Origin: Bin5 sp965220715
GTDB taxonomy: Bacteria; Chloroflexota; Anaerolineae; Caldilineales; Caldilineaceae
Assembly: GCA_965220715.1 (NCBI GenBank)
Contig: OZ244843.1
Location: 1,798,001-1,862,000 of the forward strand
Reading direction: 5' to 3'
Length of the DNA: 64,000 nt
Shown here: positions 43,405 to 52,114 of the stretch, one piece after another
Layout: every line of letters begins with the position of its first letter
Position numbering within the stretch: position 1 is the stretch's first letter
Notes under the pieces: model-generated
The model's database searches: none
What the model was told of the DNA's origin: nothing
Seen by the model: the letters and a program-made list of their open reading frames with translations, nothing else
Made by a program: the position numbers and the translations under genes

Positions 43405-44658
43405 TCAGAGCTCCTCCCCGTCCCGCTCCACGCCGTCCACTTCAGTCCGAGCCCCCCTCGCCAGCGCCAGCAGCCACTGTGCCGGTACCAGCAATATCGA
43501 CGAGACAGTCAGCGCCGTCGGGATGCCCGCAACCGTCCCAATCCAGCCAAGGACCGGCCCGCCCGCGGCCTGGCCGATAGAGTTCGCCTGCCCCCACAGC
43601 GAGATGACAGTCGCCCGCTGCGCGCTTTGCGTGTTCCGCACAATCCACGCGTTCTCCAACGGCTCAAGCGTGCTGCGGCAGAGGCTGATCGCCCACAGCG
43701 CCAGCAGCGTGACCCAGAAGCTGCGCGTCCAGGCCAGCAGGAGCAGGCTGGCCGGCAACAGCCCGTATAGCAGCGTCAGCCAGTTGATAGTGCGCGCCCG
43801 TTCCTCGGTCGCACGCCCACGGCGTGCCAACTCGTTGGCGACGATTCCGGTCATGGTCGCGCCCATGCCAATGATGCCGAACCAGATTACCGCGTCGTTC
43901 AGGCCAAAAAGAGCGGGAAAGTTGAAACTATCCAGCAAATGTGGGGTCCAGAGGCGGTCATATCCCTCGCTGTAGAGCCCGGACACCAGGCTGAGACCAA
44001 CGACAATCCGCAGCGCCGGATGGCCGCGCACCGCGCGCAGCCCAGCACGGGCAGTGGCCGCCATCTGCTTCCAGGTCTCCCGTTCCTCCGCCGGCGTGGG
44101 GCGAAAGCCTCTCTCCGGCATGATCAGCGCCATGAAAGCCGCCAGCGCGATGTATAGCGCGCCCCCGAAGAGGATCGGCAACTGCAGCCAGCGACGCGCC
44201 AGCCAGGCGCTGGCGCCGGTGCCGACCAGCCCGGCTATCAATTCTACCTGCGCGGAACGCAGGAAAACCGGCCCGGCCGCTTCAACACCAATCTCGTCGG
44301 CCAGCCAGGCCTGTAACGCTCCGCTGAGAAAGGTATAGCCGATGCCCCACAGCACCTGCGCGCCAAGCACAGCCCAGAACAGCGCGATCGACCCCTCCAG
44401 TAGAAAGCCGCAGCCGACCAGTGCCAACCCAATCAGCACCGAAAGCCGGCGTGAGTAGACATCGGCGACCGCGCCGGTGGGAACTTCGAACAGCAAGACG
44501 GTCACCTCCAGCACGGTGCCCACCAGCACCATCTGCAGAGGATTCAGGCCTACCGTCTGCACTTGGTAGATCAGGTTGATCGTGAAGACCAGCGCGTTAA
44601 AAAGCGCCCGCCCGCCGCCTATGACAAGATAGATACGGGTCGGATTCTCTTTGAGCAA
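43405..44658 (-). CDS. MFS transporter
   Basis: 417 aa, about twelve membrane helices. FNALVFTINLIYQVQTVGLNPLQMVLVG at the N-terminus and the motif A-like loop GAVADVYSRRLSVLIGLAL after helix 2 identify a major facilitator permease of the drug-efflux/unknown-substrate type. A long central loop (about 185-210) separates the two six-helix halves. Substrate cannot be inferred. It lies between tmRNA and the SRP RNA on the same strand. Confidence 0.9.
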   Translation of the reverse strand: MLKENPTRIYLVIGGGRALFNALVFTINLIYQVQTVGLNPLQMVLVGTVLEVTVLLFEVPTGAVADVYSRRLSVLIGLALVGCGFLLEGSIALFWAVLGAQVLWGIGYTFLSGALQAWLADEIGVEAAGPVFLRSAQVELIAGLVGTGASAWLARRWLQLPILFGGALYIALAAFMALIMPERGFRPTPAEERETWKQMAATARAGLRAVRGHPALRIVVGLSLVSGLYSEGYDRLWTPHLLDSFNFPALFGLNDAVIWFGIIGMGATMTGIVANELARRGRATEERARTINWLTLLYGLLPASLLLLAWTRSFWVTLLALWAISLCRSTLEPLENAWIVRNTQSAQRATVISLWGQANSIGQAAGGPVLGWIGTVAGIPTALTVSSILLVPAQWLLALARGARTEVDGVERDGEEL

Positions 44659-44796
44659 GGAGATTCAAGTCCGTGTGCGCGCGGCGTGGGCCCGGGAAAC
44701 ATGGTAAGCGCCCTGTCGCCCGGGTGGGCGGCGGTTCGCCAACGAGTGAAGGTGAAATGACAGAGAATGGGTAAAAGAGAAGTCGCGTGTTCGCAC

Positions 44797-44918
44797 CGCT
44801 TCGCCAGCCGCCAGGCGCCCCCATGGCACCCAGGACGAATCGCTTACCGCTGCTGCCTTCCGGCCCTGACGGGGTTCACGGTGTCCTGCCGCACAGGACC
44901 CAGCAACTGACGAAGCGA
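44797..44918 (-). ncRNA. ffs: signal recognition particle RNA, small bacterial type
   Basis: About 122 nt. Contains GTCAGGGCCGGAAGGCAGCAGC, the invariant Ffh-binding loop of SRP RNA, within a long hairpin whose ends pair (CGCTTCG with CGAAGCG). The 5' end lies 16 bases from the tRNA-Ser gene, so they share a transcript. Ends set from the terminal helix and may be off by a few bases. Confidence 0.93.
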
Positions 44919-44934
44919 TGCAAACACGCGAAGG

Positions 44935-45021
<87 letters not shown>

Positions 45022-45079
45022 GAATCGAAAGGGGCGACTATCAGAGCGGCCAGCCGCTACCCTTTCCAAAAGCCAAATC

Positions 45080-45108
45080 AGTATAGCCAAACGGCGCACG
45101 ATGGGCAA
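45080..45108 (-). promoter_or_regulatory. sigma70-type promoter of tRNA-Ser/SRP RNA unit
   Basis: Minus strand TTGCCC (45103-45108), 17 bases, TATACT (45080-45085), about 58 bases before the tRNA 5' end. Confidence 0.5.
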
Positions 45109-45218
45109 ATTTGGGGCAAACGGGATGTACCGCTGATTGCAAGACCCAATCACGCAACCGCCGGTCTGCATTACGCAATCCAGCACGGCACGTTTTCCAC
45201 GCCAGCGCCCACAAGTCC

Positions 45219-46283
45219 CTACTGCCTCTCCGACAACCAGCGCGCCGCGTCCTTGGCAAAGTAGGTCAGAATCATGTCCGCGCCCGCCCGTTTGATGCTG
45301 GTCAGGCTTTCCAGGGCGCACTTCTGCAGGTCGAGCCAGCCATTGGCCGCAGCGGCGTGGAGCATCGCGTACTCTCCGCTCACCTGATAAGCGGCCGTGG
45401 GCAGGTTGAACTCCTTCCGCACCGCCGCCAGCACATCCAGGTAGGGCAGCGCCGGTTTGACCATAATCATATCGGCCCCCTCGGCCACATCGAGCGCGAC
45501 CTCCTTGAGCGCCTCGCGGCGGTTGGCCGGGTCCATCTGATACTGGCTGCGGTCGCCAAAGGAAGGGGGGCTTTCGGCCGCCTCGCGGAAAGGCCCGTAG
45601 AAGCTACTGGCATATTTGGCCGCGTAACTCAAAATCGGCACATGCTCCAACCCAGCCTCGTCCAAGGCACCGCGGATCGCCGCCACCATCCCGTCCAACA
45701 TCGCCGACGGCGCGATGATGTCCGCGCCTGCCTCGGCGTGGACAACCGACGCCCGCCCTATCAGTTCCAGCGTCGGGTCGTTGAGCAGATAGCCCTCCGG
45801 CAGCGCGGCGTTGAAGCTGTCCAAGGTGGGCGTATTGATCAGCCCGCAGTGGCCGTGATCGGTATATTCACAGAAGCACATGTCGGAAATGACGATCAAC
45901 TCCGGCGCGGCCGCCTTCAGCGCGCGGATCGCCTCCGGCACAACTCCATGTGGATTAAAGTTGTCGCTTCCGCACCAGTCTTTTTCTGCCGGAATGCCGA
46001 ACAAAAGCACCGCCGGAATGCCCAACTCCAGAATCGAATCGGCCTCCCTGACCAATTCGTCTACCGAGAGCTGAAATTGACCCGGCATCGAAGAGATCGG
46101 TCGGCGCTCGCCCTGGCCGTGGCGCACAAACAGCGGAAAGATGAAATCGGCCGGTGAGAGTGTTGTCTCACGGACCATACGCCGCAGCGCTGGACTGATC
46201 CGCATCCGCCGCGGGCGTAGTACCGGGTTCGGCGCAGGCGGATGACCGTTGATGGTAGTTTGGACAGGCTGTAAGATGTTCAT
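45219..46283 (-). CDS. hemB: porphobilinogen synthase (delta-aminolevulinic acid dehydratase)
   Basis: 354 aa. Condenses two 5-aminolevulinates to porphobilinogen. The three-cysteine zinc site DMCFCEYTDHGHCG near residue 140 marks a Zn-dependent enzyme. Active-site lysines lie in YAAKYASSFYGPFREA near 215 and MIMVKPALPYLDVL near 272. The N-terminal arm RPRRMRISPALRRMVRETTLSP is normal for the octamer. Downstream of hemC and hemD on the same strand, with a methyltransferase gene between; upstream heme steps (hemA, hemL) are not in this window. Confidence 0.95.
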   Translation of the reverse strand: MNILQPVQTTINGHPPAPNPVLRPRRMRISPALRRMVRETTLSPADFIFPLFVRHGQGERRPISSMPGQFQLSVDELVREADSILELGIPAVLLFGIPAEKDWCGSDNFNPHGVVPEAIRALKAAAPELIVISDMCFCEYTDHGHCGLINTPTLDSFNAALPEGYLLNDPTLELIGRASVVHAEAGADIIAPSAMLDGMVAAIRGALDEAGLEHVPILSYAAKYASSFYGPFREAAESPPSFGDRSQYQMDPANRREALKEVALDVAEGADMIMVKPALPYLDVLAAVRKEFNLPTAAYQVSGEYAMLHAAAANGWLDLQKCALESLTSIKRAGADMILTYFAKDAARWLSERQ

Positions 46284-46380
46284 AGTTTTCCCACCATGTA
46301 CACTTCATACAAGCAAGCAGGGGAATTCCCACACACGACGCGTCCCGGCGTGTCCCTGAGACAGGCTCGCTATGCGTCTA

Positions 46381-47151
46381 TCACACGAGTTTGCCCCAGA
46401 ACAGATTCGTCTCGTACATGAAAGGGAGCACGCCTTCCTCTTGGCGCCGGTCGAACAGCGCGCGCAGGGCGTTGACAAACCACCCGTGCCGCCGGTCGGA
46501 CGGCAGCGGCGCATACGAAGACGAGAGCGCTCGCCCTCGCAACTGCTCCCACCTATAGGACTGGGGATTGGGGAATCGCGCATGCGCCAGCGATGCCCCG
46601 TTGCCCAGGAAGCCGTTCATCGTTTCAGGCCGTGAGTTCTTCTCTGCTACCTTCTGGTAATCATGGTGCAGTTCTTCCAGAATCGCCTCGTATTCGCTCG
46701 TGACAGGTGAAAGGGTAGCGGGCCGCGAATTCCAGACGAGTACGATCCAACCGGGAGCTCGCATGATGCGCCTGAACTCCTTGCGGGTGCGAATCGGTTC
46801 GTACCAGTGGAATGCCTGGCCTGCCGTCACCAGGTCGAAGGACGCCCCGGGCAATCCGGTGCTTTCCGCAGTCGGATCGACGCTGCGAAAGTTTTCGCGG
46901 CTGCTCAGATAATGATCCCCCGCCTGACGCATGGCGGCGTTCGGCTTCACCCCTGTCACGTCGCAGCCAAATTCGACGAAACGCTCTGCCAGGAATCCGG
47001 TGCCGGAGCCGACGTCGGCCACCCGCCAGTCCTCAGCCAGACCGATCTCCCTCTGTAAGAAAGGAATGATGTCCTGGGGGTAGCGCGGCCGGTATCTCAG
47101 ATAATTTTCGACGCGACCGTTGAAGCGGGCGCTGGATTCCTGCGTCGTCAT
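46381..47151 (-). CDS. class I SAM-dependent methyltransferase
   Basis: 256 aa. SAM motif I VADVGSGTGFLAERF near 44-58, acidic end of strand 2 GCDVTGVKPN (GVKPN where GVEPN is usual), and FDLVTAGQAFHWYEP near 105 place it in the methyltransferase type 11 family. Its ATG overlaps the hemD stop (ATGA), so it is translated with the heme genes. Whether it acts on a tetrapyrrole is untested. A cytoplasmic small-molecule methyltransferase otherwise. Confidence 0.85.
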   Translation of the reverse strand: MTTQESSARFNGRVENYLRYRPRYPQDIIPFLQREIGLAEDWRVADVGSGTGFLAERFVEFGCDVTGVKPNAAMRQAGDHYLSSRENFRSVDPTAESTGLPGASFDLVTAGQAFHWYEPIRTRKEFRRIMRAPGWIVLVWNSRPATLSPVTSEYEAILEELHHDYQKVAEKNSRPETMNGFLGNGASLAHARFPNPQSYRWEQLRGRALSSSYAPLPSDRRHGWFVNALRALFDRRQEEGVLPFMYETNLFWGKLV

Positions 47152-47948
47152 CGCCGCCGGCCGGCAAGATAGGACTTCAGGCTGTGTACCAACCCCTCGA
47201 CGGTGCGATTCTCTGCCACAACCTGCACCGGCAACTCGTGCCGTCGCGCTGCCTCCGCCGTCATCGGGCCAATGCAGGCCACGGTCACGTCGCAGAGCAT
47301 ACCGGCATCACCGCTTTCGGCCTTTAGCCGCTGCATAAAATTGTGAACGGTCGACGCGCTCGTAAACAGTACAACATCGACATCCCCTTGCCAGAAATGC
47401 CGCGGCAGATCATCCCCGCCATGTCCGACAACCGTCTGGTAGGCGGCCACGGCCCTGACCTCTGCGCCGGCCCTGCGTAACGCTTTCACCAGAACCGGAC
47501 GAGAAATCGCCGATTGGGGCAGGAACACGTGATCTCCCTTGCCCACCTGCAGGCTGGCAGCCAGCGATTCAGCCACATATTCATCCGGCAACAAATCGAC
47601 CACCAAGTCCAACTCCTGGGAGATGGAAGCTGCGGTCGCCGAGCCGACGGCCGCCACCTTCGTTTTGGACCGGGCGACCCTTTCGGCCCCGATTCCCAGT
47701 TCACGCAGCCGGTCGGCCACAACGTAGACGGTGTTTGTGCTGGTCACTATGAGCCAATCGAACCCCCCCTGGGCCAACTCCCCCAGCGCCGCATCAAACT
47801 CAGTCGAATCAGCGCAAGGCTCGATTTCGACCGTCGGATAATGCAATACTTCGGCACCCTCTGCTTCCAATAGCCGGGTCAGGGATGGCGCTTGGCGCAA
47901 GGCGCGGGTGTTGGCGATGCGAAGGCCTGTGAGCGTCTGCGTTATCAT
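47148..47948 (-). CDS. hemD: uroporphyrinogen-III synthase
   Basis: 266 aa. LRIANTRALRQAPSLTRLLEAEG at the start and the two-lobe architecture with SNFDWLIVTSTNTV-type and FTSASTVHNFMQRL segments fit HemD, which cyclises hydroxymethylbilane with ring D inversion. HemD is poorly conserved; position directly after hemC gives the assignment weight. Gap of 44 bases to hemC. Confidence 0.85.
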   Translation of the reverse strand: MITQTLTGLRIANTRALRQAPSLTRLLEAEGAEVLHYPTVEIEPCADSTEFDAALGELAQGGFDWLIVTSTNTVYVVADRLRELGIGAERVARSKTKVAAVGSATAASISQELDLVVDLLPDEYVAESLAASLQVGKGDHVFLPQSAISRPVLVKALRRAGAEVRAVAAYQTVVGHGGDDLPRHFWQGDVDVVLFTSASTVHNFMQRLKAESGDAGMLCDVTVACIGPMTAEAARRHELPVQVVAENRTVEGLVHSLKSYLAGRRR

Positions 47949-47992
47949 CTTGCGGGTTCTTTCCGTTCTGGATGGGGACTGAAATTTTTCTG

Positions 47993-49063
47993 CTATGGCT
48001 GCCGTTTCGCTTCCGGCATTTCTTCACTCTCGTCAATCTGATCGATAATCTCCTGCGCTCCCTTGCCCAATACTTCCTGCGCAACGCCCCGGCCAAGCTC
48101 CTCGGCGTCGCTGTAGGATCCGGTCATTCGCGCATCGATCTGGCGGCTGCCGTCCAGCGCGCTGATGCGGCCCCAGAGGCGCAGGCTTCTCGCCGGTTTT
48201 CCGTCCGCCGCGCCGCTGCCGTCTTCGTCGCCCGCAGCACATTCACCCAGCGCGCCAACGGGGGCGCGACAACCCCCGCCGAGTCCGGCCAGGAAAGCCC
48301 GCTCGGCCGTCACGGCAGCGCGCGTGTCTCTGTCATCAATGCCGTCAAAAAGCGCAAGCCAATCAGCTTCCTGCCGGCACTGAACCGCCAACGCACCCTG
48401 GCCTGGCGCCGGCAACATCGTCTCAAACGGCAGTATAAGCGAAATGTGTGCGTCCAGCCCCAGCCGTTTCAGACCGGCGGCCGCCAGTACCGCAGCGTCA
48501 TACGGTCCGGCCGGATCCAGCGTTTTGCGGACGCGCGTGTCCACATTGCCGCGGATATCCAGCATCCGCAGGTCTGGGCGCCGCGCCAGCAGTTGGGCCG
48601 CCCGCCGCCTGCTGCCTGTACCAACCACAGCGCCTTCGCGAAGAGCGAGGAGTCCGGGTCGCCGCGTCTGATCTTCCTGATCGAGCCGCGTCGGCCCTCC
48701 CGTCTCTGTGGCTGTCTCTCTTCCTTTTCGCACAACGAGCGCATCTGCTACATCGCCCCTTGCCGGGATTGCTCCTAGAGCCAGCCCCTCCGGATCAACC
48801 ACTGGCAGGTCCTTCAGGCTGTGGACGGCTCCGTCAATTCTGCCTTGGCGCAGCCTCTCTTCCAGTTCCTCCGTAAACAGGCCTTTGCCGCCAATGCTCG
48901 GCAGGGGTCTGTCCTTGAACCGGTCTCCCCTCGTTTGGATAACAACCGTTTCGACGGACAGTTCAGGATATAGTTCGCGCAGGCGCGCCGCCACATGCTC
49001 TGTCTGCCAGAGGGCAAGAGCCGATCCGCGCGTGCCTAGACGGATATTACGAGGGGTGGACAT
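47993..49063 (-). CDS. hemC: hydroxymethylbilane synthase
   Basis: 356 aa. RLGTRGSALALWQTEHVAARL at the start, SLKDLPVVDPEGLALGAIPARGDVADALV, GTGSRRRAAQL, DIRGNVDTRV and PGQGALAVQCR are the expected blocks, and the dipyrromethane cofactor cysteine is in GGGCRAPVGA near 262. An extra charged insertion of about 25 residues (near 118-140) precedes GTGSRRR. Tetramerises porphobilinogen. First gene of the hemC-hemD-methyltransferase-hemB set, with a promoter 130 bases upstream. Confidence 0.93.
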   Translation of the reverse strand: MSTPRNIRLGTRGSALALWQTEHVAARLRELYPELSVETVVIQTRGDRFKDRPLPSIGGKGLFTEELEERLRQGRIDGAVHSLKDLPVVDPEGLALGAIPARGDVADALVVRKGRETATETGGPTRLDQEDQTRRPGLLALREGAVVGTGSRRRAAQLLARRPDLRMLDIRGNVDTRVRKTLDPAGPYDAAVLAAAGLKRLGLDAHISLILPFETMLPAPGQGALAVQCRQEADWLALFDGIDDRDTRAAVTAERAFLAGLGGGCRAPVGALGECAAGDEDGSGAADGKPARSLRLWGRISALDGSRQIDARMTGSYSDAEELGRGVAQEVLGKGAQEIIDQIDESEEMPEAKRQP

Positions 49064-49193
49064 TCCTGATCTGAATCGGGCGGTCTGCCGCCAACACCTG
49101 CTTAGGTTGCGGTACGGTCAATCGGTTCAGCCCAAAGGCGAAGACAACTGCTGGTCGGGCATTCTCGCAACTCTTACTGTCGGTGATGACGTA

Positions 49194-49222
49194 AGAATAG
49201 CAGTAGCCTATTCACTGGTCAA
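49194..49222 (-). promoter_or_regulatory. sigma70-type promoter of the hem genes
   Basis: Minus strand TTGACC (49217-49222), 17 bases, TATTCT (49194-49199). Confidence 0.5.
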
Positions 49223-49402
49223 GTATGGCAACGCAGATGGCTTAAATGGCATGAAAATCTTGCTACAGCAGTCCTGTCCACCCCTCAAGCTAGGTACCTT
49301 GTACGAGTGGGGCCACCAAAAAATAAAAACTCAAAACTAACCAATCCCAGTCCAGACAATACCTCCCAGAAAATCTGACACCGATCACAGCAGGCCCGTC
49401 TG

Positions 49403-49431
49403 TTGCCGCATCTGCAACATTCAAGTAGAAT
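49403..49431 (+). promoter_or_regulatory. sigma70-type promoter of pyrC
   Basis: TTGCCG (49403-49408), 17 bases, TAGAAT (49426-49431), 33 bases before the pyrC start codon. Confidence 0.5.
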
Positions 49432-49464
49432 TGGGCAGTTTTATCTGAACTCGATTGGAGAACG

Positions 49465-50709
49465 ATGACGACATTGCGACTTCCTGGCCTCGTTGATGCG
49501 CACGTCCATCTCCGGGAACCGGGCTACACCCAAAAAGAAGATCTCCATTCCGGCACCTGCGCTGCCCTGGCCGGCGGCGTGACGACCGTGTTGGACATGC
49601 CCAACACTGTTCCGCCTACCTCCACCCCTTCACAGCTCCGGGAGAAAGTGCGTCTGGCTGGAGCAAAGGCAGTCTGCGACATTGGACTCTTCGTCGGCGC
49701 AACCGTAGCCGACGTCGATGCCTACCTGCCGGTTGCCGCGCAGGCCTGCGGTCTCAAGATCTACGTCAACGAAACTTTCGGCAGCCTGCGCATCGAAGAA
49801 CTGGGCCTGCTCCACCGCCTCTTCCGGACATGGGCAGAGCGCGCCCACCAACTGGACGGCTGGCGGCAGGCCGCTCCGACCGCCAAGATCGGGCACGACA
49901 ATCCGGCGCACGCACAAGCCTCCTCTCTTGGCCCCGTAGCCGTCCATGCAGAAGAGTTGATGGTACCCGCCTGCCTGACTCTCAGCCACCTCTACAATCT
50001 GCCATTGCACATCGTTCACGTCAGCCGCCGCAGCGAGATCGAACTAATTCGCGCGGCGAAAGAGAAGGGTATCCCGGTCACCTGCGAGGCAACACCCCAT
50101 CATCTTTTTCTGACCGAAGAGGATTACAGGCGCGGTGGCAACCGTTTCGACATGCGACCCAAATTGGCGACACCGGACGACGTGGTGGCGCTGTGGGAAA
50201 ACCTCGACATCATCGACATTTTCGCCACCGACCACGCGCCGCATACCTTTTCAGAGAAGGGCATGCAACGGCGAGGAGTTAATGGAGAGGGGCAAGAAAA
50301 GAAAAATGCCGTTGCCACCTCAGACGTACCGCAAAATGACGGCGCTCACTCCTCGCACGTCCCGCTCCCTGGGGTGCCCGGCGTAGAAACAATGCTCCCC
50401 CTGTTGCTGACGGCGGTCGACGCCGGACGACTGGAACTGGACGACCTCCTCCTGCGCTGCGTCGAGAATCCCCGCCGCATCTACGCTCTTGCCGAGCAGC
50501 CGCAGACCTGGATTGAGGTCGATATGGACAGTGTCTACCGACTGGAAGATGCGCGGATGCGCACCCGTTGCGGCTGGACTCCCTTTGCCGGGCGGCAAGT
50601 GACGGGCCGGGTCGATAAGGTGGTCCTGAGAGGTGAAACCGTTTTTGATGGCGAACAGGTCGTGGCCGCGCCGGGCAGTGGGCGCGTTCTCTTCCAAGAG
50701 GACGGATAG
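49465..50709 (+). CDS. pyrC: dihydroorotase
   Basis: 414 aa; TTGGAGA before the ATG. Amidohydrolase metal site DAHVHLREPG near residue 11 followed by TVLDMPNTVPPT; HIVHVSRRSEI near 177 and TCEATPHHLFL near 207 carry the other histidines; the catalytic aspartate is in IFATDHAPHT near 253. Cyclises carbamoyl-aspartate in pyrimidine synthesis. Closer to the class I (PyrC/AllB-like) type than to E. coli PyrC. pyrB follows 111 bases downstream. Confidence 0.93.
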   Translation: MTTLRLPGLVDAHVHLREPGYTQKEDLHSGTCAALAGGVTTVLDMPNTVPPTSTPSQLREKVRLAGAKAVCDIGLFVGATVADVDAYLPVAAQACGLKIYVNETFGSLRIEELGLLHRLFRTWAERAHQLDGWRQAAPTAKIGHDNPAHAQASSLGPVAVHAEELMVPACLTLSHLYNLPLHIVHVSRRSEIELIRAAKEKGIPVTCEATPHHLFLTEEDYRRGGNRFDMRPKLATPDDVVALWENLDIIDIFATDHAPHTFSEKGMQRRGVNGEGQEKKNAVATSDVPQNDGAHSSHVPLPGVPGVETMLPLLLTAVDAGRLELDDLLLRCVENPRRIYALAEQPQTWIEVDMDSVYRLEDARMRTRCGWTPFAGRQVTGRVDKVVLRGETVFDGEQVVAAPGSGRVLFQEDG

Positions 50710-50820
50710 CGACAAATCAGAAAGCTGTCCGATAAGACCACCTTCGGCGCAGACTCCACAGCAGGCCATGGTAAGCGTTCTTAGCGTGAACCTACATCAG
50801 AGAGTACAGGCAAGGTTTAG

Positions 50821-51762
50821 ATGACACACACGATTGAGAGATTCACAGGTGAGGACATTCTCAGCGTCAATCAGTTTGATCGCGCCTCACTCAACGCCAT
50901 CTTTGGTATTGCCCACGAGATGCGGATTCTGGTCGAGCGCTTCGGCGGCGCCGAACTGTTGCAGGGCAAGATTCTGGCCAATCTCTTCTATGAACCGTCC
51001 ACCCGCACCAGCTCCAGCTTTATGGCGGCCATGCAGCGCCTCGGCGGGCAGGTTATCCCCATCAACAATGTCCAGTACAGTTCCGTCAGCAAAGGCGAAA
51101 GCCTCCCGGACACCATCCGCACGCTCGAGAGCTACGCCGACGTAATCGTCATACGCCATCCGGAAGTGGGCGCCGCGGCAACCGCCGCCTACTATGCCGA
51201 GAAGCCGGTCATCAACGCTGGCGACGGCGTCGGCGAACACCCGACCCAGGCTCTGCTGGATCTGTTCACCGTGCAGGAAGAACTGCAGCAGATCGACGAA
51301 CTGACCGTCGTGATGGTCGGTGATCTGCGTTTTGGGCGCACTGTGCATAGCCTGACCAAACTGCTGCTGAACTACAATGTCTCCTTCATTTTCGTCAGCC
51401 CCGAAATTCTGCGCCTGCCTGCCGATATTTTGGAGGCTGTACAGGCATCCGGTCATTCCTATCGCCAGGTTGAGGATCTTCATTCGGTCATCGGCGAGGC
51501 GGATGTGCTCTACATGACCCGCGTGCAACGAGAACGATTTACCGACCTGGCCCAATACGATAAAGTCAAAGATTTCTTCGTAGTTGACCAGGATTTGATG
51601 TCCCAGGCCAGGGAGAAAATGATCGTCATGCACCCGCTGCCGCGTGTGGGCGAGATCAGCTACGCCATCGACGACGACCCCCGCGCCGCCTACTTTCGCC
51701 AAATGCGTAACGGCATGTACATCCGCATGGCGCTGCTGGCCGCACTTCTGGGCAAGGCATAA
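50821..51762 (+). CDS. pyrB: aspartate carbamoyltransferase catalytic subunit
   Basis: 313 aa. The carbamoyl-phosphate loop FYEPSTRTSSSFMAAMQRLGG (about 57-77), a second phosphate contact KGESLPDTIRTLE (about 91-103), GDGVGEHPTQALLDLFTV near 136 and the C-terminal HPLPRVGEISYAIDDDPRAAYF are all intact. First committed step of pyrimidine synthesis. No regulatory pyrI gene is adjacent. Coupled in function to pyrC upstream. Confidence 0.95.
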   Translation: MTHTIERFTGEDILSVNQFDRASLNAIFGIAHEMRILVERFGGAELLQGKILANLFYEPSTRTSSSFMAAMQRLGGQVIPINNVQYSSVSKGESLPDTIRTLESYADVIVIRHPEVGAAATAAYYAEKPVINAGDGVGEHPTQALLDLFTVQEELQQIDELTVVMVGDLRFGRTVHSLTKLLLNYNVSFIFVSPEILRLPADILEAVQASGHSYRQVEDLHSVIGEADVLYMTRVQRERFTDLAQYDKVKDFFVVDQDLMSQAREKMIVMHPLPRVGEISYAIDDDPRAAYFRQMRNGMYIRMALLAALLGKA

Positions 51763-51881
51763 CCGCAGGAGGCCAGGGGGATTCTCTCGCGGCGGCGCCG
51801 GGTACAGGCGCCTTGCAAACAGGTCCTCTTCTTTCTGCTCACACTTCGAAAATATTGATTTTCCAATAAATCACTATGATT

Positions 51882-51910
51882 TTGACGTCATGACTGCTCT
51901 ACTCTATAAT
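51882..51910 (+). promoter_or_regulatory. near-consensus sigma70 promoter upstream of fabF
   Basis: TTGACG (51882-51887), 17 bases, TATAAT (51905-51910): 11 of 12 consensus bases at ideal spacing, the best promoter in the window. The TSS would be near 51917, about 200 bases before the fabF start. Confidence 0.75.
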
Positions 51911-51916
51911 TTCCAC

Positions 51917-52114
51917 AGGCCCGTCTCAGAGGTGCCGAGGAAACGCTACCTGTCATGGACAGGCCCAGGCAATTGCCCGATGTCCTAGGTCCAGGCTGCT
52001 GGAGTCGGCACGAGGCACACCAACTGATTGGCCCGGCGACCACACTTCGCACGACAGAGTGAGATGCGCCCCATTTCCAAAGGGGCACAACTTGGATGAA
52101 GAAGGAAGGAAAGT
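51917..52114 (+). ncRNA. structured leader or small RNA upstream of fabF
   Basis: The 352 bases between pyrB and fabF hold no gene; the part after the promoter is rich in complementary segments. GTGCCGA (51932-51938) pairs with TCGGCAC (52005-52011), enclosing a CCTGTC-ATG-GACAGG hairpin (51949-51963) and a GGCAATTGCC palindrome; a GCCCC/GGGGC hairpin (52068-52086) lies just before the fabF ribosome site GAAGGAAGGAAAG. I do not recognise a known riboswitch. It could be a regulatory 5' UTR or a separate RNA. Confidence 0.45.

Larger units (their letters stand above)
49064..49464. other. divergent intergenic region between hemC and pyrC
   Basis: 401 bases with no credible gene. It holds two back-to-back promoter candidates, listed separately, one for the heme genes and one for pyrC. 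No riboswitch or attenuator fold was recognised. Confidence 0.6.
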
